A DNA stretch of 64,000 nt from Pyropia yezoensis (taxonomy: Eukaryota; Rhodophyta; Bangiophyceae; Bangiales; Bangiaceae), in the NCBI GenBank assembly GCA_009829735.1, contig CM020618.1, forward strand, positions 33,208,894-33,272,893, given 5' to 3'. Under the pieces are notes generated by a model, which did no database searches, had not been told where the DNA came from, and was given only the letters and a program-made list of their open reading frames with translations. This document shows, piece by piece, positions 1 to 9,369 of the stretch. The first letter of the stretch is position 1; every line of letters begins with the position of its first letter. A program made the position numbers and the translations under genes.

Positions 1-3000
1 GAAAAGGGGGCGGCGCCAAAGGGGCTCGCCGCGGGCGCCCCCGCCGCGCCGGGCGCCCCCGCAGCGGCCGCCGCCGCAGCGGGGGGCGCGCCAAAGAGGC
101 GCGCCGCCGCGGGCGCCCCCGCCGCCGGCGGGGCGCCAAAGGCGGGCGCCCCAAACGGGGTGGCCACTGGCGCCGCCGCCGCCGGCATGGGCGGCCACCC
201 AGGGGGCGCCGCGGCAGCCGCGGCGGCACCCGGCAGCGGCGACGGCGCGCGCGCGGCGGGGGCGCCAAAGGGGGTGGGCGGCGACGGCGCCGCCGCCGCC
301 GGCGGGGGGGCCCCAAACAGGGACGCGCCGAGCCCTGCCGACGCGGCGGGGGGGGGGGCGGTGACCGCCGCCGCCGGTGCGGGTGCGCCAAACGTAAAGG
401 GGGGCGACGAGGCCGGCGCCGCCGGTGCCAAAGGAGGCGCGCCAAAGGAAAAGGCGGGGCTGGCCGTCGCCGCAGCGGCAGACGATGGCGGGGATGGCGC
501 CGGGGCGGGGGCGCCAAAGGAAAAGGCTGGCTGCGGCACGGCGGCGGGAGCGGCTCTCACCGCCGCCGCCGACGCCGACGGCGGCGCCCCAAACGCGGGC
601 GCCCCCCCAACGGGGGGCGCCCCAAAGAGGCCCCCCGGCGCCGACGCGGCGGGCGGCGGCCGCGCCACGGCCGGGGCGGCGGGCGTGGCTGCCGCCGGCG
701 GGGCGGCGCTGCTCGCGGGGGGCCCAAACACAAACACCCCGCCCGGCGGGGCGGCGGGTGGCGCCGCCCACGACGGGGGCCCCCCAAAGGGGCTGTCGGC
801 CGCCGCGGGTGGCGGCGCCGCCGCCGGCGTGGGCAGGCCAAAGAGGCCGCCCGCCGCGGACAGGGGCGGCAGCGGCGCCGCCGACGATGAGGCGGGCGGT
901 GCGGCTGACGCGGCGGCAAAGAGGGACGACGCCTTGGGGAGACCCGCAAACGCGCCGGCAAAGAGGCTGGGGGGGGGGGTGGGGGGGGCCGACGCGGGCG
1001 ACGCCGCCGCCGAGGGCGACGTGGGGGGGGACGTCCCGCCACCATCGGCGGCCGCGGCCACCGCCGGCGCCGGCGCGGTGGAAAATGGCGACGCGGCGGG
1101 CGTGGCTGCCGCCGCCGGCCCGCTGGCCGCGGCCGCCAGCGGCGCGCCCGATGAACCCGTCGGCGGCGCCGCAGACGCGAGCGGGGCGGCCGCGGGGACT
1201 GGCGGGGGCGCCGCCGCCGACGCTGGCGGGGGCGCCGCCGCCGACGCTGGCGGGGGCGCCGCCGCCGACGCTGCCGGCGGCGCCGCAGTTGTTGGCGGCG
1301 CCGCCGCCGGGATCGGCGCCGCCGGGGCCGCTGGTGCCGCCGCGGCGGGGGTGCCCGCGCCTGGTGGCACGGGCGGCCACCCGCCAAACGACGGCGTTGG
1401 CCTCGCCGGCCGCTTGCGCGGCGGCGAGTCGCCGCCGCCGTCGGCGGCCTCTGGCGGGGGACGGCCAAAGAGCGGCGCCGCGGCAGGGGCGGCCGCCGAC
1501 ACGGGCAGCGCAGCAGACGCCTCAACGGCCGCAGGCACTGCCGGGGCGGCCGTCGACGGTGCCGCCGACGTCGGCACCGACGGTGCCGCTTCGGACACAG
1601 GGGGGGGCCCGGGCGCGGGCGCGGGAGCCGGCGCGGGCGCAGGCGCGGGTGCCGGAGGTGGTGCAGGTGCGGGCGCAGGCGCGGGGGCAGGTGGGGGCGC
1701 CGACGACGGCGGCGCCGCTGACGTTGTGGGCGCCGCAGTCTCCTTTCCACTCCCTCCAAACCCAAACCCATATGCCCGCCCGGCCGGCGCCTCGCCACTG
1801 CCCGCAGGGGGCAATGTCGCCGACGTGGCGCCGAATGCCGAAGTGGGACCTCCACGGCCGGCGCCCCCCGCGGCCGGTGCGGTCGTGGCGGCGGCGGCGG
1901 CGGCGGCGACGGCGGCGGCGGCGGCTGCGGGCCCCGCCGGCGGCCTGCCGCCAGTCCCGTTGGCCACTCCCGGGCGGGGGGCGCCGAAGGGGACCGCCGG
2001 CGGTGCGGCCGCCGACAGGTTCCCAAACAGCCCCGCAGGGAGCCGAGCGGGCGACGATGGGGAGGACGGCCACGCCGCTGATCCGTCATTGCGAGGTCGG
2101 CTGGGCGGCGTGGCAGCCGCAGGCGCGGGCGCCGGCGCTGGCGCCGGCACTGGCCGGGGGCGGGGCGGTGCCATTGTGGGTGGCGCCACCGCGTCAGCCG
2201 CCCGGGAGCGCTTGCGCGCCGGCGTTGCCACGCCAGCAGCGTTGTCGTCCCCCACGCGGGGCGTGGTCGTCGACGACCCCACCGCCGCCCCCGCAGCCGC
2301 CGCGGCCTCCCCTGCCACCGCTCCCCAGTCGCGTGGCGGCGGCGGTCGCGGCGGCGTGTCGTCCGCCACTCGCCGGCGCTTGCCCGTCAGTGGCGGCGGC
2401 GGCACGAGGCGGCCCACCCCCCCCGGTGGTCCCGCCGCGGCGGCCGCCATGCCATTCGCGGGAGTGCCCCCGAGCGACGCGGCGGCGGCGGCGGCGGCGA
2501 CGGCGGACCGTGCGCTCAGCACCCGCCGCCGCCGATCAGTGGTGCCTACCGGCGGCCGCAGCGCCGACGCGATCACCCGTGTGCGGGAGGAGGTCAGTGG
2601 CGGCCGCCCCGCGGGGGACGCTGCCGCCGCTAACCGCCGGCGGAGGTCCACCACCCGCGTCGATGGGGGGGGGCGACGCCCCGGCGTCAGCGACGCAAAC
2701 GAGTAGGCGCCCGGGGCGGGAGCAACGACGCGGCGAGCGGCCGCCGCCGCGCCGCCGACGTCCCCACCGCCGTCACTGCCGCCACCGCTACCCGCTGGGG
2801 ACGCAGACCGCCGCGCCGCCGCGGCCGCGGGGGAGCCCCACACGGGGGCGACGGCCGCGGCGGGAGCGGCGCCCCACCCATTGGGGCGGGGCGACCCCGC
2901 GGCGGCGGCCGCGGGCGTCCCACCCACAGACGCAGGGGATGCACCGCCCAGCCGCCGCCGTGACGCGGGCGAGTCTGACGCCCGCCCGTCGGCGGGCAAC

Positions 3001-4304
3001 GACCGCTTGCGGGGTGACCCCGCCGCCGCCTGTCGGTACAACAGCCGCACCACTGCGGTGGGCGTCGGCGGCGCGTCCGCGTCGGCAGCCGCACGGAGGC
3101 CGGCACTGCCACCGTCGGCCAACCCGGCCATGGACGCGGCGCCGGTGGCAGCCGCCGCAGCCGGCGAGGCTGCCCGCGCCGCGCCCCCGCCGCCCGCCGC
3201 GCCGCCCGCCGGCGGGCGTGCGCCAAGCGCGGCAGCCACCCCCGGCAGCGGCCCCGCACACGCGGCGAGCAGCGCTGCGGCCTCCCCCGCACCCAGCTCC
3301 CCCGGTGGCGCCGCCGCCAGCACCGCCGCCGCGTCGGCCACGCGGGCGGGTGACAGGGGCGGCGCGGCGCCGCGGGCCACCGCCACCGCCGTTGCACGAA
3401 GGGCCGTCAGCCGCGCCGCAGCAGCGGCCACCGCCGCCGCCGCCGACGTTGCCGCAGCGGCAGGTGGCGCCCGGGCCTGCCCCGGGCCGTCGCGCCACCG
3501 CGGGCCGGCGGCGGTGAGGACGGCGGCGGGGCCGGCCGCCACCGCCGGATGCCCGGCGCGGCCGGTCGACGCGACGCCAGTGGCGGCGGCAGTGGAGGAG
3601 GTGGCGTCCTCACCCCGGCGACCACCCCACAGGGGCTCCGCCCGCCCCCCCCCCCCATGGTCGTACGCGGGTACGATGGAGGAGGTGTCCCCGCCGCCAT
3701 CGCCTCCACCGTCACCGTCAGTAACCGCTGCCGTCGCGCCCCCTACCCCGCCGCCGCCGCCGCCGCCGCCACCACCACCACCGCCGCGGGGGGTTTCGGC
3801 AAAGTCCAGCCGCCGCACCGCCGGCGCCGGCGCCGGCCCGCCCACCCGACCCGCCGCGCCGCCGGCGCCCGCAGGGGCCACCGGCACCACCGCCGTTGCC
3901 GTGACCGTTGCGGTGGCGGTGGCGGTGGCGGTGGCGACAGGGACACGGGCGGTGGTGGCGGCGGCGGCGGCGGGCGCGGCGGGCGCGGCGGCCGCCTTGC
4001 CCCGCCGCCCGCCGCCGCCGCCCCCCCCCCCATCGGGTGGCCGGCCTGGCACGGCGCTGCCACGGGCAGCGTCCCCGCCGCCCGACCCCGCTGGCGGCAC
4101 CCCCACCGGCGCCCCCTCCGCCTCTGACGACGACGACCCGCCCGTCGCGGGGGAGCCGGTGCCCGCCGACCCGTCGCCCGCCGCCCGATCCAGCGGCAAC
4201 GGCACCGCCGCGGCCGCCTCCGCGTCCGCGTCGGCGCGACGGAAGAGGCGGGCGGCGCTGACCACCCCCGACCGCACCGCCGCGTAGACGCCGCGCCTCG
4301 CCAT
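1..4304 (-). CDS. FG-repeat nucleoporin-like protein, 5' part (C-terminus beyond the window)
   Basis: Probable natively unfolded nuclear-pore protein whose Phe-Gly repeats would bind transport receptors. The minus-strand frame whose codons occupy plus-strand triplets starting at multiples of 3 has no stop from beyond 4900 down to base 1. I start it at the ATG at 4304, after which nearly every codon ends in G or C; an ATG at 4883 is possible but the stretch between looks non-coding. At least 1434 residues are visible. The N-terminus (MARRGVYAAVRSG...) could form an amphipathic basic helix, as in basket nucleoporins of the Nup1/Nup60/NUP136 type. Basic clusters (KRRRVADD near residue 640, ARKRSR) and RRLDFAETP follow. 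From about residue 760 on there are at least 21 FG dipeptides, including FSFG twice, FTFG, FVFG and GFGFG. Nineteen are TTT-GG, all in one phase. There is no intron in the visible part. The family is well supported; which nucleoporin it is remains uncertain. Confidence 0.72.
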   Translation of the reverse strand, partial: MARRGVYAAVRSGVVSAARLFRRADADAEAAAAVPLPLDRAAGDGSAGTGSPATGGSSSSEAEGAPVGVPPAGSGGGDAARGSAVPGRPPDGGGGGGGGRRGKAAAAPAAPAAAAATTARVPVATATATATATVTATAVVPVAPAGAGGAAGRVGGPAPAPAVRRLDFAETPRGGGGGGGGGGGGGVGGATAAVTDGDGGGDGGGDTSSIVPAYDHGGGGRAEPLWGGRRGEDATSSTAAATGVASTGRAGHPAVAAGPAAVLTAAGPRWRDGPGQARAPPAAAATSAAAAVAAAAARLTALRATAVAVARGAAPPLSPARVADAAAVLAAAPPGELGAGEAAALLAACAGPLPGVAAALGARPPAGGAAGGGGAARAASPAAAAATGAASMAGLADGGSAGLRAAADADAPPTPTAVVRLLYRQAAAGSPRKRSLPADGRASDSPASRRRLGGASPASVGGTPAAAAAGSPRPNGWGAAPAAAVAPVWGSPAAAAARRSASPAGSGGGSDGGGDVGGAAAAARRVVAPAPGAYSFASLTPGRRPPPSTRVVDLRRRLAAAASPAGRPPLTSSRTRVIASALRPPVGTTDRRRRVLSARSAVAAAAAAASLGGTPANGMAAAAAGPPGGVGRLVPPPPLTGKRRRVADDTPPRPPPPRDWGAVAGEAAAAAGAAVGSSTTTPRVGDDNAAGVATPARKRSRAADAVAPPTMAPPRPRPVPAPAPAPAPAAATPPSRPRNDGSAAWPSSPSSPARLPAGLFGNLSAAAPPAVPFGAPRPGVANGTGGRPPAGPAAAAAAVAAAAAAATTAPAAGGAGRGGPTSAFGATSATLPPAGSGEAPAGRAYGFGFGGSGKETAAPTTSAAPPSSAPPPAPAPAPAPAPPPAPAPAPAPAPAPAPGPPPVSEAAPSVPTSAAPSTAAPAVPAAVEASAALPVSAAAPAAAPLFGRPPPEAADGGGDSPPRKRPARPTPSFGGWPPVPPGAGTPAAAAPAAPAAPIPAAAPPTTAAPPAASAAAPPPASAAAPPPASAAAPPPVPAAAPLASAAPPTGSSGAPLAAAASGPAAAATPAASPFSTAPAPAVAAAADGGGTSPPTSPSAAASPASAPPTPPPSLFAGAFAGLPKASSLFAAASAAPPASSSAAPLPPLSAAGGLFGLPTPAAAPPPAAADSPFGGPPSWAAPPAAPPGGVFVFGPPASSAAPPAAATPAAPAVARPPPAASAPGGLFGAPPVGGAPAFGAPPSASAAAVRAAPAAVPQPAFSFGAPAPAPSPPSSAAAATASPAFSFGAPPLAPAAPASSPPFTFGAPAPAAAVTAPPPAASAGLGASLFGAPPPAAAAPSPPTPFGAPAARAPSPLPGAAAAAAAPPGWPPMPAAAAPVATPFGAPAFGAPPAAGAPAAARLFGAPPAAAAAAAGAPGAAGAPAASPFGAAPF

Positions 4305-5510
4305 TGGATGGTCACAGGGGAGGGGGTAGAAGCAGGGGGGGAGGTGGGGAGGGGGGAGCAAGGGACGGGAGGGAGGGGGGGCAAGACGGGAAGGGCGTGG
4401 GCAACGGAGGGCCGCAGGGAGGGCGGATGAAGGCAGGGGAGGGGAGGGGGAAAGGGGGCAAGACTGAAAAAAGGGGGGGGACACGGGCGGTCCCTGTAGC
4501 TGCCCCCGCGCCGGGCCGTCCCGGCTGGCACACGAGGGAGGGGGGGGGACAGGAATGACCCGCGCAGCACGACGGCTGCACCAGCAGCGGCGGCCGGCCG
4601 GACGGGGACCAGTGCAGGGCGCCAAAGGCGCGCGGGGGAGAGATGGGCGAGGAGGCACACCACAGCGGGAACGCTCGCATGCGCGGGGGGGGGGGGGGGG
4701 GCCGGGGGGGGAAGGCGGCGGGAAGGCGCCCGTGACCAGACGGCCGTGGCGACCGCAGCCGCGGCGTGCGCGCCGACGAATGGGCGGCGAGAGGGGGGCC
4801 GCGGCCGCGGCCGCCGCCGCCGTTGGCGGGCAGGTGTAGGGGGCGCAGCCGCTGCTGGCGCCAATTGTCGTGAGCAAATACATGTAGACTTGTGCCAATC
4901 TGTCAAACCGACGATCAACTGGGCTGTATTGGATGACCTCCATTTTCGAAGGAATGTCGACTGTTCAGCAGAATTGGGTGGACGCCCACACCTTGACCGC
5001 GTCCTCCTGCTGCACCTTCGCCGCGTCGACGAGCGCTGCGCACATACAGTACATACGCCTTGCCCGCCCGCTGTCGCGCGTGGCGCCGCCCCCCCCGATT
5101 GCCGCTTCCCCGCCCCGCCCACTCCCGCGGCGGCCCCCCCCGTGTGGGCCGCCGTCGGCACCGCCGCCGCGGTCGGCCGACGCGGCCGCCGCCCGGCGGC
5201 GGCCGCGGCTGCCCCCCTGCCGGCGCGGGCGCGCCCGTGTGGCCCCGCGGCGCGGCAGGCCCGTCTGGGGAGCTCTGCCATCCCCGCTTGCCCTCTTTCT
5301 GGCCGTGTCCATCTGCCGCCGCCCACCCTCTCCCATCCCTTCGCCTCCCACCCTTCTCGGCGGGGCTTGTGTGTGCCCCCCAGCCGCTCCCCTGTGCCCG
5401 CCGGCGGAGCGCCCTGGCGGCCCCGCCACCACTGCCTGCCCGACAGCCTGCCCACCCTCCCCCTCTTCCCCCGCCCCGCCGCCGCCGCTGCTGTTCCTTT
5501 TGGGGCTGCC
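4305..5510. other. Divergent intergenic region between nucleoporin and TAF5
   Basis: This stretch presumably holds both promoters. It contains very G-rich runs (4321-4480, 4685-4715), a short less GC-rich island at 4860-5000, and one copy of a recurrent motif, ACATACAGTACATAC, at 5042-5056. No convincing TATA box or gene is visible. Confidence 0.5.
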
Positions 5511-6408
5511 ATGGGGGGGGGAAGCGCCCTGTCTGATGCGGAAGCGGCGACCAACAAGGCCATCCTCGAGTACCTGCACCGCAAGGTAGGTGGTGCCGCC
5601 TCTGACGGCCAGGAGGTAGTGGCTCTTCTGTGGGGGAAGAGGTGGGCAGAGGATGGAGTGCCCTTGGGGAGAGACTGCGGCCTCCCTGCTTGCCTGTAGC
5701 GCCAGGCGTGGAGGTGCGCACCAGTCGCGGGACGCTGCCGCGCTGCCGCCCCGCCACCGCCGCTCGTTTTCGCCTGCTGTGCGGCCCTTCTGTGCTCGTG
5801 GTGCTCACCGCCTGCTTCCCCCCCTTCCCCCTCTTTTTTTTTTTGCGCTACCATCCCCTCTTGTTGCTCTTGTTTGTCGCTCTGCCATTCTTCCCCCCCC
5901 CCCTCCCCCCCCCCCCCGCAGGGCTATCGCAACGCCGAGCAAGCGCTGCTTCGCCAAGACCTGGCCGCCGCCGCGAGCACCCCCTCCCCCGACGGCGCCC
6001 CCCCACCCGATGACCTCGACGCAGACGCGGACGAGCTGTCGCGGGTGCTCCTGCTGCTGCCCCGCCCCGGCGGGCCCGCCGCCGCGGGCGCCCTGCGGCC
6101 GGGCACCCCCCCCGGTGGGGGCGGCGGCGCCGCGGGGGGGTCCCCCGTCGGGGCGTCCGCGTCGGCGGCGGCGGCGGCGGCGCTCGACGCGGACGTGCGG
6201 GCCTACACCACCGCCTACCGGGAGCTCCGCGACTGGGTGGACGGGTCGCTGGACATCTACAAGGGGGAGCTCCACGCGGTGCTCTACCCGCTGCTCGTGC
6301 ACACCTTCCTGGAGCTGGTCGCCCGGGGGGCGGGCCGAGCGGCGAGGGAGCTCCTGTCGGCCGCCGCCGAGGCGGACTTCCCAGCACCCCCGCCGGGGGG
6401 GGGCGGCT

Positions 6409-6439
<31 letters not shown>

Positions 6440-8561
6440 GCCCCCGGGGGGCCCCGCGGGGGGGGGGGGGGGGGGGGGGGGCGGCAGAGGGGGTGGCGGT
6501 ACGGCGGCGGCGGGGCCTGCCGCGGCGGCTGCCGCGGCGGCTGCCGCGGCCTCAGCCGCTGCCGGCCGCGGCGTGGCCGCCCGCGCGGCCTGCCGTGGGA
6601 CGGCCGCGCGTCGTGCAGAGCTGTCTGCCCTCGAGGGGGTGTCTGCGCCGTCGCACCTCGCGTCCAACGCGACCGCCGCCCTCTTCCTCCGCCACCGGTA
6701 CCAGCTGCACCTGTCGAGCCCCGCATTTGAGCTGCTCCTTGCCTTCCTCACCGAGGACGCCCACCGGGGCCTCCTCCTCCGCCTCCTCAACGCGCGCTGC
6801 ATACTGCGGCTGGACGAGCCCGCCACGGCGGGCGCGGGGCCGGGTCTCCTCACCGGCGGCGACGCCCACCGCGGCGGCGGCGTTGCCGACAGCGACGACG
6901 ATGACCCGGCGACGGGGTTCATCTCGCCCGCCGCGGCGGGTGCGGCGGTGCGGCGGCACCCGGTGCTGTGGGGGGCCCTCAGGCCGTCGCTGTACGAGGT
7001 GCGGGACCCGGATGTGGTGGCGGCCGAGGCGGCCGCCGCTGCCGCACGGGCCAAGGCGGCGGCCGAGGCGGCGGCCGCCGCCGAAGCGGAAGAGCGGGGC
7101 GACACGCCCGCCGGTGGAACGGGGGGGGGCGCCGCGGCCGCTGCGGGCGCCTCGGCGGGCACCGCCGCCGCGGCGGCGTCGGCCACAGCGGCCGCGGCGG
7201 CTGCCGATGTGGCGGCGGCCGCCGAGGCGGCGCTCCCCCCCCACGTGACCGCCGACGGGTACCTGTCTGCGTCGCCGCTGCCGCTGCCGCAGCTGCGGTC
7301 GGATGACCCCGCCATCCTTTGTGGCGCCGTCCGCGGCAGCGGCGGCGGCGGCGGCGGTGCCGCCACGGCCGACCCTGCGCCGGGCGTGACGGCCGCCGCC
7401 GCGGCCGCGACGGCGCTGACGCTCGTAGGCCCCGACGCGGCGCTGCCGTCGGTGCTCGCTTACACGGTCGGCAACGTGCGGGGGGTGGGCCTCCACGCGG
7501 CGGCGCTGTCTGCTGACGGGGGTGTGCTGGCGGGGGGGTTTGGCGACAGCAGCGTCCGCGTGTGGACGGTGCGAGCGGGGGCGGCCGGTGGGGGCGGTGG
7601 CGGCGCCGGCGGGGGGGGCATCTCTGCTGCGGCCGCCGCCGCCGCTGCACGGGCGCGGTCGGGGGGCGGCGGCGGCGCTGGCGCCCGCGGCCGCATGGGC
7701 GGCGGCGCGCCGGGCGCGGCGGCGCCCCCGCCATCGACGATCACCACTGGCGGCGGGGCGGGGGTGGTGGCGCCCGGCCACGCATCAGCGGTCGCGGCGT
7801 CGGCGGCGGCGGCGGCGGTGACGGCGCCCCCCCCTCCCGCGGCGCAGCAGCTGGTTGGCCACTCTGCCGCCGTCCACGGGGTGGACATCAGCCCGTGTGG
7901 GCGGTTCCTCCTCTCCTCCTCCACCGACGCGTCGGTGCGGCTGTGGTCGCTCGACACGGGCGCGGACGTGGCGGCCTATGCCGGCCACGCGCACCCGGTG
8001 TGGTCGGTCGGCTGGGCGCCGCTGGGCTACTACTTTGCGTCGGCCGGCGCCGACCGGTCGGCGCGGGTGTGGGTGACGGACCGGCCGTCGCCGGTGCGGC
8101 TGCTCGCCGGCCACCTGACGGACGTGGACACGCTCGCGTGGCACCCCAACTGCAACTACCTCGCGACCGGCTCGGCCGACGGCACCGGGCGGCTGTGGGA
8201 TGTGCGGACGGGCGGCGCGGCGCGGGTGTTTGTGGCGGGTGGCTGGGGCGGCGGCGGCGGCATTGTGGGCGGCGGCGGCGGCGGTGCGTCGGGGGGCGTG
8301 GCCGCCCTCGCGTGGGCGCCGGGCGGCCGGCACCTGGCGCTCGCCGGCGAGGCGGGGGGGCTCCAGGTGTGGGACGTCGCGGAAGGGCGGCGCCTCGCGT
8401 CGGTGCCCGACGCGCACGGCGGGCCCGTGTGGGCGGCCGCCTGGGACCCGTCGGGGGCGGTGCTCGCAACGGGGGGGGGGGACGGGGGGGTCCGCCTGTG
8501 GGACGCCGAGGCCCTCGCGGGGGGGCCCGCCGGCGTCGGCGGTGGGGGGGGGGGGGGGGGG

Positions 8562-8596
<35 letters not shown>

Positions 8597-8768
8597 GGCG
8601 TCACCGGCGGTGGGGGGGGGCGCCCGTGCCAAGCGCCCGCGGCTCGACCCCAACGAGGAGCCGCTGCTGGTGGCGCTGCGCACCCGCAATACACCCATTG
8701 TCAAGCTCCACTGGACGCCCAAGGGGCTGCTCATCGCCGTGGGCGCCTTCTCGGCCGACGGCTGGTAG
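5511..8768 (+). CDS. TAF5: Transcription initiation factor TFIID subunit 5 (TAF5)
   Basis: Scaffold subunit of TFIID, and in many eukaryotes of SAGA, acting in RNA polymerase II preinitiation in the nucleus. Two exons: 5511-5585 and 5922-8768, giving 973 residues. The phase-0 intron (5586-5921, GTAGGT...GCAG) splits the LisH motif: exon 1 ends ILEYLHRK and exon 2 opens GYRNAEQALLRQD. The TAF5 NTD2 helical domain lies at about residues 115-310 (VRAYTTAYRELRDWV, LYPLLVHTFLELV). A WD40 propeller fills about residues 540-890, with the family-typical blades PVWSVGWAPLGYYFASAGADR and GHLTDVDTLAWHPNCNYLATG. The C-terminus TPIVKLHWTPKGLLIAVGAF is also typical of TAF5. Gly/Ala runs from long G tracts interrupt loops, for example 6400-6500 and 8540-8600. 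The protein is longer than most TAF5 because of these low-complexity insertions. The start ATG follows a pyrimidine-rich leader and is the only one that completes LisH. Confidence 0.93.
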
Positions 8769-9369
8769 GGCGGCGGCGGTGTCAGCAGGTTGGTACGGGA
8801 CGGGGAGGGGGGGTGGGACGGGTTGCGCATCGGCGGGTGCGCGTTGGGGCGCGACAGCGGCGGGGCCGGCCTGCGGGGGGGTGGGGGGGCGTGCACTGTA
8901 CAGTACATACATCCATGGGGTGTCCGCCCCTTGGATGCGGTTTCGAACGTGAAGACACCCACCACCCACGAGGATCGTGTGCGCCGATCCTATGCTTAGG
9001 AAGGACGTTTCGGTGGTGGGTGCTCCCACGCGGGCGTTGCAATGGCATTGTACTGTACTAGACACAAACAGGGGTCGGGGGGCGGCCGGTGCCTGCCCCC
9101 CTCAAAAATAAAAAAAATGTTACACGTCCACGACGACGGCGCGGCGCGCACGCAGGCGTCCGCGGCGGCGGCGGCGGCCCTATCGCGGAGCGCTCGCGCA
9201 CGCGCGCCGCCGCCGCCGCCGACGCCGCCGAGGTGCCAGCACGAAGGCATTCCCCTTCCAGTCCCTACTCACCTCACCCCCCCTCCACACACCCAACTAT
9301 ATACACACAGGCTGTACACACGCACTCACTCCTCCAAGACGGCGCGGCGCCCGGTCAGGGCCCCTCACC
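8769..9369. other. Convergent intergenic region TAF5 / kinase
   Basis: Shared 3' region. It holds TGTACAGTACATACAT at 8897-8912 and an inverted partner, TTGTACTGTACTAG, at 9047-9060. Bases 8901-9054 could therefore be a small TA-flanked inverted-repeat relic with only about 7 bp of matching ends. AATAAA-like sequence lies near 9107. No gene is seen. Confidence 0.45.

Noticed and set aside
160-4287. Long plus-strand Ala/Gly-rich frames (160-2706, 425-3517, 2881-4287)
   Set aside because: They are by-products of GC-rich sequence over the minus-strand nucleoporin; only the minus frame has phased FG motifs and a structured N-terminus.
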